Of a stretch of 64,000 nt of DNA, positions 1 to 10,954 are shown piece by piece. Both the position numbers and the translations under genes were made by a program. Numbering within the stretch: the stretch's first letter is position 1; each line of letters begins with the position of its first letter. The stretch lies in the NCBI GenBank assembly GCA_000708835.1, contig DF237011.1:124001-188000 (forward strand), given 5' to 3'. Below the pieces are notes generated by a model that had not been told where the DNA came from, searched no databases, and was given only the letters and a program-made list of their open reading frames with translations. Source of the DNA: Klebsormidium nitens (taxonomy: Eukaryota; Streptophyta; Klebsormidiophyceae; Klebsormidiales; Klebsormidiaceae).

Positions 1-753
1 ACGGATTTGGAAACGGGTGCATCGTCTTTTCTATTGCGTGAAAGCCTAATAAAATAGTCTTTAGATCTAAGTAAGAAGTTTCGGCCTTTTGGGATTCAGC
101 CTCAAGGGGAAGCGCTTTTCGCCAGGGCTAGGCTCAGCCTATGGTTTAGGTTGATAGTCCAATGTAGGATCTGGTCATGGCCTGGCGAACGGGTGGGGTT
201 ATTTTGGTGGTTAGGGTGGGTAAGGGTGCGGAGCGGGTGTATTTGTCCGTTTTGGGTTTAGGTTTTCAGATTTCATGTCCCCGGAGAATGTTACTATCCT
301 ACCTAGGAACGATCCTACCTAGATTATAGGAAGATCCTGAACAAGAACTTTCTGATTATACCACTGGAAATTGTAATAAGTAGAATTTAGATTGTTTTGT
401 TCTCACTGATTTGTAAGTTAGGTCCTGTCAGCCAGGAAAAATTAGCAACAACCATAATCGGATACATTGACGTCCGTTTCAGATCCCGTTTGCGACCTCT
501 TCACCACTTACAGCCCGGATACATTCGGGCTTAACCGGGCTTGTCCAAGTGCGGCTGAACGACTGCGCTTGTCCTATTGAGAAATCAGGACCGAAACAGG
601 TCGCATGCACAACGGACCTAAAGGCATACAGAACGGAAGGGGAAGTCCCAAATCCGGGAGACATCGTCCCTGGCACGCACTGAGTGCATCCCGAGAGCCT
701 AAAACAGGTGTCTTTCCCCACGAGATTCTCGAACCCAACCACAAGCCAACCTC

Positions 754-1030
754 GGCCTTGACCGCAATGCTGACCTCAGTCTTAACCACGCACTAACCTG
801 CATCTCCAGCTCCTTGTACTTGAACGTGGGCGATCATAACCAAAAGGCACCCTTGGCCTTAACCGCACGCTGACCTCATATTAACCACGCACTAACCTGC
901 ATCTCCAGCTCCTTGTACGTGAAAGTGGGCGATCATAACCAAAAGGCACCCTTGGCCTTAACCGCATGCTGACCTCAATCTTAACCACGCACTAACCTGC
1001 ATCTCCAGCTCCTTGTACTTGAAACTGGAC
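754..1030 (-). repeat. Donor-side exon-edge tandem array, membrane protein exon 4
   Basis: A unit of about 99-100 bp is repeated about 2.7 times (shared block TTAACCACGC at 782, 881 and 981). On the minus strand each unit contains the end of exon 4 (codons for KYKELEMQ) followed by the donor GTTAGTGCG. The exon-proximal copy is the real donor at 995-996; the two copies further into the intron are decoys. Confidence 0.8.
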
Positions 1031-4000
1031 GCCCCGTGCCGCTGCTGTCGGCGCCGGCAAACATACCACGCCAACGCAGCCAGCCCGACAATCGTGGAAC
1101 CCACCTGGTGACGTCACGAAAACGTCAGCGTCTGGCAAGGCAGCCGTCATCGAACCGTTAGGATGTCTTGAAGCCGCGAAAGGAGAAAGAAAGAGATGAA
1201 AACAAGATTGCGAACGAGCAAGAAAGAAATCCAAGCGAGTGTTCCAACACAGAACCGCCACGAAACAGTTGCACCTGGTGGCGTCACAGAAAAACCGTGA
1301 TCGTCAGTCAAGGCAGCCGTCACTAAATTCTTTATAGCCGTCAGGGGGATGATTTGAAGTAAAACAACGATTTTCTTTCAACCCCCGAGACAGGACCGTC
1401 AGGAGCAGTTAGACCTTCTTATGTCACACACAACGTCAGCGGCTGTCCCGGCAGCCGTCATTGACTCGTCGAAAATCGTCAGGGAGGAAGATAACGGCAT
1501 GCCGATTGTCGAAGCGGAGCCGTCAGGAAACAACTGTTCGGCCATCCAAAAACAGAGAACGAACGGACCAGGATCGGTGAGTGATGCCACGGGCAAAGTC
1601 GCGGTGTTACATTCAGAGAAGCACCGACGTCGCTTTCCCAGCGCACATGTTCATTGCGCCTCCAATCACTCATCTTCACGAGCCCACACTGAGATACACC
1701 CCAACGACTATTCGACCTGACCCGCTGTGAAGAGCTACCTACAATCTTAGTGCAATCACAAACTATCTGTCAAGATTGTAATAGAACCTACTTTTTACAT
1801 TCCGAATCGTTTAAATCCTTACCGCAACCACCGCTGTGCTGCTGAGGCTCGAGCTTGGCAAGTTGTCGGTCCAGTCGGTTTTTCCGAGGGCCGCCCGTGT
1901 GATCTCGAAGTACTCGTCCCCTCCATTCGACTTAATTTGGATCCGCTCCGAGGAGCCTTTGAGCCCCTTCGGATCTAGAACCGTGATGCTTATCTGCACG
2001 GAGAGAAAGGTTAAGGTCCGACTGTGATATAAGTTAACCCAACAGCCAAAAATCGGGAAATCGGAGAACTCGTCCCCTCCGTTCGACTTGATCTGGATTC
2101 GCTCCGAGGAGTCTTTGAGCCCCTTAGGATCCAAAAGCGTGATGGTTATCTGTAGAGGGAAAAAGGTTAAGGTCCGACTGTGATATAAGTCAACCCAACA
2201 GCCAAGCGGGAATCCGGAGAACTCGTCCCCTCCGTTCGACTTGATCTGGATTCGCTCCGAGGAGCTTTTGAGCCCTTACGGATCTAGAACCGTAATGGTT
2301 ATCTGCACGGAGAGAAAGGTTAAAGTCCGACTGTGCAATAAGTTAATCCAACAGCCGAGCGAGGATTCGGAGACCTCGTCCCCTCCATTCGACTTGATCT
2401 GGATTCGCTCCGAGGAGCCTTTGAACCCCTTAGGATTCAGAACCGTGATGCTTATCTGCACGGAGAAAGGGTTAACATCTGACAGTGGATTAACCTAGGG
2501 GCCATGGGTTTGACTAGAGTGAGACTGAACCTGAAGATTCTCCAAGGGCCCCTTCGATCTTTCCAGGTTCAGAACCCTGATGCTTTTCCGTATGGGCATC
2601 GCACTGCAACGGGTGAGGATGCCTCAGAGCTTTTGGGTGTGTTCAAGAGCAAGAGGCGAGAAAATGGTCTCTCGAATGGAGGAGGGCGTATGAGGGAAAG
2701 AGGGGATTCAGGAGACGAAAGAGCCCCGGCCTTCTAAGGAGAGATACGAGGAAAGCATGCATGTGAAAGCAAGAAGAGGGAGACATGTGACAAGGTTGCA
2801 AGCACAACGCTCGTATATTCTCGTCGTGCAAGCATTGACTGGCACTCCTGAGCGCTGGGTACTGATGCAAACTACTCGGCTTCATCATTCTATGCCTGCT
2901 CAAGGACAGTACTTGAAGAAGATGAGAGAGATGTCCTGGGTGTTCATAATCTGCTTCGAAGTATAACAATCTTTGGATCCTTCCTGCCATTCTCTCTCCC
3001 AGGAATGTCTTTGTCCAGTGTGCAGGGGAGATTAAATTGCTTCCTACAAATCCTCTTACGGCCACACAATGCAAACCCTCTCGTTTTGATCAACTTCAAG
3101 TGGACAGCATCAAGCCTTTGTCGTAGTTAAAGACTTGACTTGGTTTCCCAAAGAACAGAATTGCAAACGTGAAAATGTAACAAAAAGCTTACATTCCGCT
3201 CCTCTCCCGCTCCCACCCGAACTGACTCAGGATCCGCTCGTATCCAAGTAGGAGTCGCAATCTTGACCTCCAAGACCCCCCCTCCAGTATTGCTACAGAC
3301 CACCGTAAGCGTCAGCTTCTTTGACGGGTCCCCAAACCCTTCCCAGCTGCTCGTCCGATGCTCCAACTTTGGGGGGTCGTTTTCGCTAGTGATCGACCCC
3401 CCCTCGTCATCATCCCAGTCGCCCCCCCCAGTCGTACTCTCCTCATTCGACCCCCCTGCTGTGCCGTTGGAGCTTCCGCTGTTTGGGCTGGCGTCTGTTC
3501 CGAATTCTTCGTCCTCCTTGACACTAGTGTCCGCTTTCCGTGTGTCCGTCAGGGACTTGTTCCATGTAGTGTCAACGCCTTCGTTTTCATCTTCCCCCAA
3601 ATCCCCCTCCTCTTCTTCCTCCCTCTTCCCAGCCGTTGGTCCGCCAGCGACCGCTAAGCTAGTGTGCCGCTTGACACCAGAATTTGTGACTATTCCAAGT
3701 GCAGGCGCCGTTGCACCGGTGTCAACTTTGCTTCGAGTCGGGGCTGCAGCAGCCTGGCTGACGCCTTTGCTTGATTCCAAGAGGGAACCGTCGTCCTCGT
3801 CTGACCGTTCAGAATCCTCATCTAAGCTCGTGTCTGGAGTCCTATCTGCCTGCACCTTTTCGGTGCTGAGGGGGGATGAAGCGGCACCCCAGTCGGGCCC
3901 CCCAGGAAACTGGCAAAGATAGAAAGGAAATTTAGCCATGAAGAGTCGCTAGCAAACTTGGGGCGGGCTTTGAATGGAACTTTTCATGGAAAAGCACCCT

Positions 4001-4953
4001 CAGTTGCAAGATTGTCTGTGACATGCTGAAACTGTGTTTGGTCACTGAAATAAGATGTAAAACAATGCCTTCTGCAACATGTTTTGCGCACTGGTAATGA
4101 AAGTCAAAGTAGTTCAGCTAGCAACTCTGTATGGAACAACCGCGTCCATTTTTCATGCCAGTAAACAGCAAAGAAAACGCTGTAGATCTGGTCTTGAATG
4201 CGCAGCGCGCCTGATGTCTCACAACTTTCAATGTCCAGCAGACAAGCTCGCCGGGCCTCTTTGACATTTCTAGTTTCTCAAACTAACCAGATTCTATAAA
4301 GACCTCCTTGTACCACCGGATTTGTGGATTCTCTGAGAAAAGCTATTAAAAATTGAATGCCAATGATAGACGTTGGAGACTGGGGCTAACTTAGATACCA
4401 GGGAAAGGAGCGCCTTTCGCAGGAAACCTACTGAAGCAACCTGTCATTTGCAATCTTTGAACACCACCAAATGAAAAGGTGGAGAGAGAACTTTAATCAA
4501 AACTGCCACTTTACATTGAAAAACAGAGCACGACAACCCAGGAACCGGGAAGGGTCACAAAAAGACACAAGCATCAAACACAGTATTCAGGCCTAAAAAC
4601 AATGAGACCACAAGCACCGGAAGGAGAGAAACTTTTTGGAACTTGTTTGGAAAAGTGAAGATCTGGTGAAAGACCAAGATTGATCAAAATGCCCGCTAAT
4701 TTTGCGGAAGGTGGTGAAGCATCTGTCAATTGAAGACAACAAATTTCAGAGAACGTACCAGGCCTTCTGCTTCTTGTGGCGCTGCAGCTTGTTCTTCACT
4801 TAATAGCAATCTGCCTTTCAAGTGAGACCCCCTTGAAACTGCACTGTCAACCCAAGATCCAACTTCACCTTTGAAGCTAGAACCTACCAACCCCAAGAGA
4901 AGAAGCGCAACAAACCCCGAAATTGCACTCCGGTGGAACCTTCTGGATATCAT
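997..4953 (-). CDS. Single-pass membrane protein, acidic region plus Ig-like domain, family unknown (3' end not resolved)
   Basis: Four exons join in phase 0: 4759-4953, 3193-3909, 1823-1993 and 997-1104 (397 codons so far). Exon 1 starts with a signal or anchor sequence (basic MISRRFHR, then a leucine-rich helix) and ends at the consensus donor CTG|GTACGT. Exon 2 is low complexity, rich in Asp, Glu, Ser and Gly, and ends with TLTVVCSNTGGGVLEVKI. Exon 3 continues the beta-rich stretch (ISITVLDPKG..., IQIKSNGGDEYFEI), which resembles Ig-like/BACON-type beta-sandwich repeats. Exons 3 and 4 together form the transmembrane helix (AVVAVGSTIVGLAALAWYV), followed by the stop-transfer cluster CRRRQQR and a short cytosolic tail. 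The donor at 996 implies a further exon below 997; possible tails ending near 479 were not convincing. Inferred type I membrane protein of the secretory pathway. The ATG at 3939 is an alternative start, but the acceptor at 3909 and the exon 1 signal sequence favour 4953. Both small introns carry splice-edge repeat arrays. Confidence 0.55.
1095..1470 (-). repeat. Degenerate acceptor-side repeats upstream of membrane protein exon 4
   Basis: Three decayed versions of the block around the acceptor at 1105-1106 (CACCTGGTGACGTCAC ... GGCAGCCGTCA) start near 1100, 1275 and 1421. The first is the true splice acceptor region. The others sit in the upstream intron. Confidence 0.5.
1913..2600 (-). repeat. 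Acceptor-side exon-edge tandem array, membrane protein exon 3
   Basis: Four clear copies start at 1913, 2069, 2222 and 2375 (spacing 156, 153, 153 bp, all multiples of three). A fifth, strongly diverged copy lies near 2517-2600. Read on the minus strand, each unit has a pyrimidine tract, an acceptor (CTCTCCGTGCAG or a variant) and the first 27 codons of exon 3. The copy at 1913 is the real exon and continues for another 30 codons. The 2222 copy has an in-frame TAA in place of a Lys codon. The 2069 copy is open and reads in frame through the intron into the real exon. Confidence 0.9.
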
Positions 4954-5751
4954 TGCTTGGGATCTGCCTACTGCACAGCAGGACTTGGTAACACCAGCTA
5001 AAATGCCCCCAGAGCCAGTTCCAACGAGACTCTACTTTTCCAACTTGTTGTCAAGCCCTGGATCTCCCCTTAAATTTCTCAGCTCATCACCAGGCTTGAT
5101 ACTCACGCTCGAGCAAGCCTGCAAAGACTCTTCCTGAAGGAGAGTTTGAAAATCCTCACAAATATTGGAAACTTCGTGTTCTTGCGCATTCACTGAATCA
5201 GGCTTTCTTCCTCCGCTTCAGCCTTCATGTTCAACCTTCATGCAGACTCGGTTACTGTTACAGTAGTGTCAGCCTGTTCAGGCTGCCTCGAATCTTGCTA
5301 GAGTAGAAGTATAGAAGTTAAAACTTCCTCGTCCTGGTCCTCGTCTTGAAGTTGAAGATGCATTTGAAAGTGATTTTCTTTCCGGTCTGTCTGCGTCACC
5401 ATGACATTGCCCGGCGCAAATTTGTAAAATCGTAGCCGTTCGTTGTTGCGATCTGCTCTCTCTGAGGCGTTGAATGGACCTCTTCACATTTTCCCGGGTG
5501 TCTACAAGACGCCCGCATTACCCGCTAGGAGTTCGCTAGTCTCGCTATCCTCGATTACAGTACAGGGAGCTCTCTGGAGTCTGTACCCTCTGTGAGTCTC
5601 TGTTGAGTCTGTACGTACCTACATAGCGCAGCTAGCTCAGGTTCAAGCTCTTCTAAACGTTGCAGGAGGCGCCTGATCTGTGATCAATTCCACACCACGT
5701 TTTCCAAATGTTGGTCCAACCCTGTGCTTAAAGGCAGGTCTCCTATATAGA
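4954..5751. promoter_or_regulatory. Divergent intergenic region between the membrane protein and SDR genes
   Basis: About 800 bp separates two divergent start codons (4953 minus, 5752 plus), so both promoters and 5' leaders must lie here. No protein-coding signal was recognised and no specific promoter element can be assigned with confidence. Confidence 0.4.
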
Positions 5752-8700
5752 ATGGTTGGCGCAGCATTGCTCAGGGCTTTGAACGCTAACAGTGCTGCAA
5801 ATTTGGGGAGGCTTTCATCATCTGTTTCTATCAAAGGGGCAGGCTTTCAGTGCCACCCCCTCTTCTTCGAAAGAAACCCTCCCTTGGCGTCCAAGAAGCG
5901 TCAATTGGGACCACCAAGCATCCGACTTTACACTGTCCAAGCTGCCGCTATGGCTGAGGGAAAGATGGTTGCAGTAACAGGTAAGTTTTGGGGCCAGCAA
6001 GCTTGCACCAGAGCCCTAGCAGATTGATGAGGTGCTTGATCACCAAGTCAGGCATTGGGCCCTCTCACTAGGTTTTGGAACTGTAGATGACATGGAAGGG
6101 AGATGATGTCAAAAATTGTTGCTGACAAGAGCTGTCAGTGTGAGCGAGAACACCAAAATTAAGAACATCACACCAAATACTTTATGAACAGCCAGACCTT
6201 TTTTTAAGTCAATATGTGCTTAGAAAGAGTCACTGCCTGGATTACATTGATCCAGCCCGTCAAAGATACTCTCTTAGAGTCTGACCTTTTTGGCAATATC
6301 CAAGTCACATCATCGTTCCAATTGAAGGAGCCCAAGTTTCTCCACCATCTTACTGTGGATTCTTGGATTTGAAGCAGTCCCTAGAGCAGGTCGTCAAAGA
6401 TCCAGTTGCTCAATCGGTCAGTCCGTTGCTTGATCCGGGACGAGTTAGTCAACTCTCTTCTAACCAGTCACTTGACCCCCACTTAACCCTTTTCTTAACC
6501 TGCAGGGGCAAGCGGGTATATTGGAGCCTGGCTAGTGAAGCTCTTGCTTGAGAAGGGTTACACTGTGAGGGCGACCGTTCGCAATCCGAGTAAGTGCAGT
6601 CCGCTTGCATGTCAATCAAAAGATCAGGGCTCTACCTGGCAAGAGAGCCTATTCTGATCTTGAACAGTTATACACTTTCCTTCCCGTTGATCAAATGTAT
6701 GAGAGAATGCATTCTCTTTATATACCTTCTATGAGACAAAAAGCATATGAAAGTCGCGTCTTCCACTACTTTCCTCTTGTGGCGGAAGACAACCTTCAGG
6801 ACAAGTGATGTTACCTTCAAGAATATCACCATCTTCTGTGAACGTGGATTGGGTCAGACTGCCAAGGCCAGAGTGATCTGGAGTTGAGCCTGTCTCAAAG
6901 ATTTGCTGTTCAGCTCCACTCTCCCTTCTCTGTTGGTCTGGTCTGCTTTCAAGGTCTCTCCATTGCAGTGTTCAATGTTTGTTACATTTAAGCAATCCCC
7001 GCACTGAATCCTCCGAGGGAAAACTACAATTGTCCCATCCAAGACCAGGTTCACATCCTCAGAGTCGTTTTGGTTCAATACTTGCATGGATCAGCTCGCA
7101 TTGGTCATACTTGACATTGAAACCGCGGCACAGCTACAATTGCGCATGCCACTATCGACTCGAGCTTCAACAGTAGAGCCGACGCTTCGACAGTCATCAT
7201 TGACGAAGTGTAGTTAACCGCAGCCGTAAACCCTTCCCTGCCTGTAAACCCTTCCCTGACAGACGCCCAAGGATGGTCCACTTGCCAGCGGTTGCGCAAT
7301 CTTTGAGCTCCATCAGAAGGAGCCCCTGAATCACTCGATTCGCCCTTTTGTACTTTGAGAAACCCACTGCCTAACCCAGCCTTACCCCATCTTCACGCTG
7401 TGTACAGATGACGGCTCAGTTGCGGTCACTAGCGCATGCAGACACAAATTTGAGCTTCCAGAGACAGCCCTGTACGGCCATCCTGCACGAGTGAATGACT
7501 TGCATATCAACTCACCCTCAAACCCCTTTCCAAATGACGCCCAAAAGACAGTCCCTCTGGAATCAGTCTCCCATGCACACAGGGACCTGAGCGTGCTTAA
7601 GGCAGTCCTCTCTGTTGTAACTACCCCCTGCTTAACCCACCCTTGACCACATTCTTGACCGTTCTCAAAGATTCCCAAGGCCGGCGCAAATGTCAACTTC
7701 CAGAAAGCAAAGCTTCTTTCAGTACAAGTACTCCCTATGGAACCCACTCTAAACCCTTTCTTGACCCAATCATTGACCCTTCTTCCAGATGACACACAGA
7801 AGACGGCTCACCTCCGGTCTCTCCCAAATGCCGAAACGAACCTGAGCTTCCACAAAGCTGAGCTCCTCGATGAAGGCGCATTTGGCGAGGTTTTTGAGGG
7901 GGTGGATGGCGTTTTCCACATGGCATCGCCATTCCCGATGGCCGCTCCTGAAGACCCTGAAGCCGATCTGATCGCGCCAGCTGTCAAGGGAGCGGAAAGT
8001 GCGATCAAGGCGGCAGCAGGAACAAAGAAGCCGATCAAGCGAGTGGTGCTGACGTCAAGCACTGCGGCCGTGCGAATCAAGCAGGTAAGGGGATGCTGAT
8101 TCGTATCCGGACTTTCCATTGTTTTGTCGGGTCGAGTTCATTATGGCAGTAATATCCAAAACTAGGAACCAATTTGTTGTATCAGCAACGGACACTCGCG
8201 TCGGGAGTTCGAATCTGTTTCCTTTCTTATGAAGGACAATTCTAGGTAGGTTGACATCGACAGGCTCTTTGTCAAATCTAACAAACTGTCGGATTTGCAT
8301 CTTGTTGTTGCTGAGCCTTTTATGGATGCATTCCGGCTGTCGTTCAACAGCTGCAGGTTAAACATGTCCTTGCAGTGAAGGCTTGTCAATGTGTTCGAAA
8401 CTCAACCTTTTGAGAGTCGTGAATAAGAACCGGGTTATGAGGTGGTCCAGTCAGACGAAACCCAACCTGCTCAGTCCACGCGCGCTTGTTGATGTCAGCT
8501 GACGTCAGCTCGCTCCTTGCTGACGTCTGCCCGCTCCTTGCTTGACGTCAGCCCGCCCCTTGCTGACGTCAGTCGGCGGGTTACCTATGTGCAGATTGCG
8601 CCGGGCAAGGCATTTGAGGAAGACGACTGGAGCGACGAAGAGAGGATGCGCAACTTCAAGATCTGGTACCCTGTGAGTACATGCTTCTTGATTGCATGTT

Positions 8701-10954
8701 GATGAGAAGCATGATAGCTTATCCTTGTTCTTTCGGGGAAACTTAATCCTGAAATTGGCACGTTCGGAACCTGTTCCCATCTAAAACCCCACGTCAACCA
8801 TACTCGTTGCCAAAAACCTTCTTTAGTGATTACGATATTAAGAGCATTGTAAGTACTCCTTTCTGTAAGTATTCCTTCCTGAGTTAAAAGAAACTTGACT
8901 GCGGCAAACATGCTCAGTCTCAAGTGAAGGAGCCACGATTGTTTAACCCTGTAGCGACCCGCATCCCTAGGACTCTACTTGACCATGGCGAACCACTACA
9001 CATTATCCCCCTTTTCCAGTGACTGTTTTATCAAGCTCTCTTGATAGAAAGCGGTCTTTTTAGTGTGTTCCATTTTCGTTTTACATACCTTTGGCTTGAA
9101 AGTTCTATAAGGACCACTTTCCAGTCGAATCTAGTTAGAAAGGCTTTCTTGACGAGGGGGGAGGGTCTTTATTGGACATGCTGATTATCTCCTGAAAGAG
9201 CACGATTCTTGTGTAGTAGCGACCCGCATCCTAGGACTCTACTTCGAATCTGCTGGATGACGAACATTTGGGAACATTGCGTCTCTAAGCTCGTCTCTTT
9301 CACCATTGGTTCTTTTGGGGTTTTGCCAGGGTCTTGGATCTGACGTCGACTGGATTCTGTCGCAGTTGTCGAAGACGCTAGCCGAGAAGCGTGCGTGGGA
9401 GCTCGCAAAGGAGTTGAACGTCGACCTCGTTACGGTTAACCCGAGCATGGTTACCGGGCCCATCATTCAGGTAAGCCCTGGCTTACGTTGGAACTTGATT
9501 TCCGTCGCTGTAGGTTCACGTTAGAAAGCACACTGAGACGATGACTGCTTCTTTCCCTTTCCTTTTTGAAGCTGTCAACTGACACGAGGGGCGGTGCTTC
9601 GAGCACTTCGACCGCGGCTCATAAGCACGCGCTGAGTGTGGCCAGTGGCTCCAGGATTGCGTCCCTCAAATCACAGCAGCGAATCGAGCGGAGCACCGCC
9701 GTCCAGAGTGTCATCCCTGGCTCGTGCGACCGGTTCCGTTTTCGTTACTTCCCGTGTACAACGTTACTTCCCTTGCAACTCCTTCTCGCCGCTACCCCTG
9801 GATTTCAATAGTAAGGAGCTCATCAAGTGCCTCGACGACCTGCTTTTAACCTGCTCTCCCATTTTGCAGCCGTCCCTCAACACCAGCAGCAACGAACTTC
9901 TCAAGTATCTCGACGGCTCCGTCAAAGCGTACCCCAACTCGTGCATGGTGTGGGTCGACGTCCGCGACGTGGCCCTCGCGCACCTCATAGCGTATGAGCA
10001 CCCGGACGCCGCCGGGCGCTTATTCGCGGCGCCGCACGAGATCTCGTACAAGGAGCTGACGGACTTTCTGGCTAAGGAATATCCCAACGCGCCCGTCCCG
10101 AGAGTGTGAGTCTTGTAGTTTCACCTCCTGACAAAGTATTCGATAATGAAATACGAGGTTTGGTTGGCTATACCAATGAAGAATAAAGACCTAGCTTGTT
10201 GCTCAAGGCAATTAGATCTACGAGATCTTGTCGGACTCTGTTTCGCCTTCACAAGCTGGCGAAAGAGAAACGCATTCTCCGTGGGTTTGCAGTGGCAGCG
10301 GGTGATTGCATTTTCCGTGGGTGCAACCTGGAAAGTGCAGCTCAACCCACGGAAAGAGCAGTTCTTTATTCTTTCTGCCACTGCCACTGCAATCCTCTCT
10401 TACCAAGATATTCTTCGCCCGGTTCAAGATCTATCCTAACGTTTCGGGAACTTGCCTACGAAGGGCTCTCGTGCGCATCAAGAGATGAACCTCTACGCTG
10501 AGAGACTGAGGCGTTTCTCTGTGCCCGACTACTCGAAGAGATTTGACTGGCTCCTTTTACGAGGTTATGCTGGTCTTGCTCACATTTTTTGTGGCTACCA
10601 TCTTCCCGAAATCGTCAAACCAGCCCATCGCTTGTAGTGTCATCCTGGATAACGTAATCTATGGAGGGCACACCAAGGTTGAGTTGCTGTTCCGCGGTAC
10701 CCTACCTGAAAAAGCGAACTTACCTCCTCTCTCCGCTGAGATGGAAAGTACTTCTCTCAAGCCCCCATAAAACTGCGAATACTTCCCCGTGCAGTTGTGC
10801 CGACCCTGAGGGCGAGAAAAACAATCCCCCGCCGCGCAACCCGTGTTCTGTTGTGAAGTTGGAGAAGCTGGGGCTTCAGTTCCGCCCCGTTTGGCAGTCC
10901 TTCCACGAGACGCTCGAGAGCCTCAAGGAAAAGGGCCTCTACACTCCGGCTTAA
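5752..10954 (+). CDS. Cinnamoyl-CoA reductase/dihydroflavonol reductase-like extended SDR
   Basis: Seven exons: 5752-5980, 6506-6589, 7789-8084, 8595-8672, 9366-9470, 9870-10105 and 10795-10954. All phases agree, giving 395 aa. The first 65-70 residues look like an organelle-targeting presequence (Ala, Ser and Arg rich, few acids) before [20 protein letters not shown], the Rossmann-fold NAD(P)-binding motif TGxxGxxG. RATVRNP follows beta-2, as in NADPH-dependent family members. The catalytic Ser is in [10 protein letters not shown], and Tyr and Lys are in WYPLSK, split over exons 4 and 5. The SDR C-terminal part contains [12 protein letters not shown]. Family members reduce hydroxycinnamoyl-CoA or flavonoid ketones, but the CCR signature NWYCY is absent, so the substrate is unknown. 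An upstream in-frame ATG at 5680 is possible. Introns 2 and 5 hold decayed copies of the next exon's start. Confidence 0.85.
7255..7835 (+). repeat. Degenerate acceptor-side copies of SDR exon 3 start
   Basis: Exon 3 begins at 7789 with ATGACACACAGAAGACGGCT. Diverged copies of its first 60-70 bp, often with the preceding CTTGACCC/CAG context, lie near 7262-7320, 7406-7470, 7532-7605 and 7675-7720. All are in the intron immediately upstream. They are recognisable by shared blocks such as GACGGCTCA and GAGCTTCCA, but no longer open. Confidence 0.6.
8485..8580 (+). repeat. Short tandem repeat rich in TGACGTCA, upstream of SDR exon 4
   Basis: A unit of about 20-24 bp (GCTGACGTCAGCCCGCTCCT with variants) is repeated about four times and ends just before the acceptor at 8591-8594. 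Exact TGACGTCA lies at 8500, 8543 and 8564. The near-matches TGATGTCA and TGACGTCT are also present. Confidence 0.75.
9785..9845 (+). repeat. Acceptor-side partial copy of SDR exon 6
   Basis: The intron segment AATAGTAAGGAGCTCATCAA and the following bases encode [11 protein letters not shown]. This is a diverged copy of the exon 6 stretch [11 protein letters not shown] at about 9885-9920. The copy lies directly upstream of the true exon. Confidence 0.6.

Noticed and set aside
2643-3074. 143-codon minus-strand open frame in the membrane protein gene
   Set aside because: Lies within the intron between 3193 and 1993; Cys/His/Leu-rich random-looking peptide with no splice signals joining it.
3263-3922. 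219-codon plus-strand open frame
   Set aside because: Antisense shadow of the acidic low-complexity exon 2 on the minus strand, which has proper splice sites and fits a signal-peptide exon.
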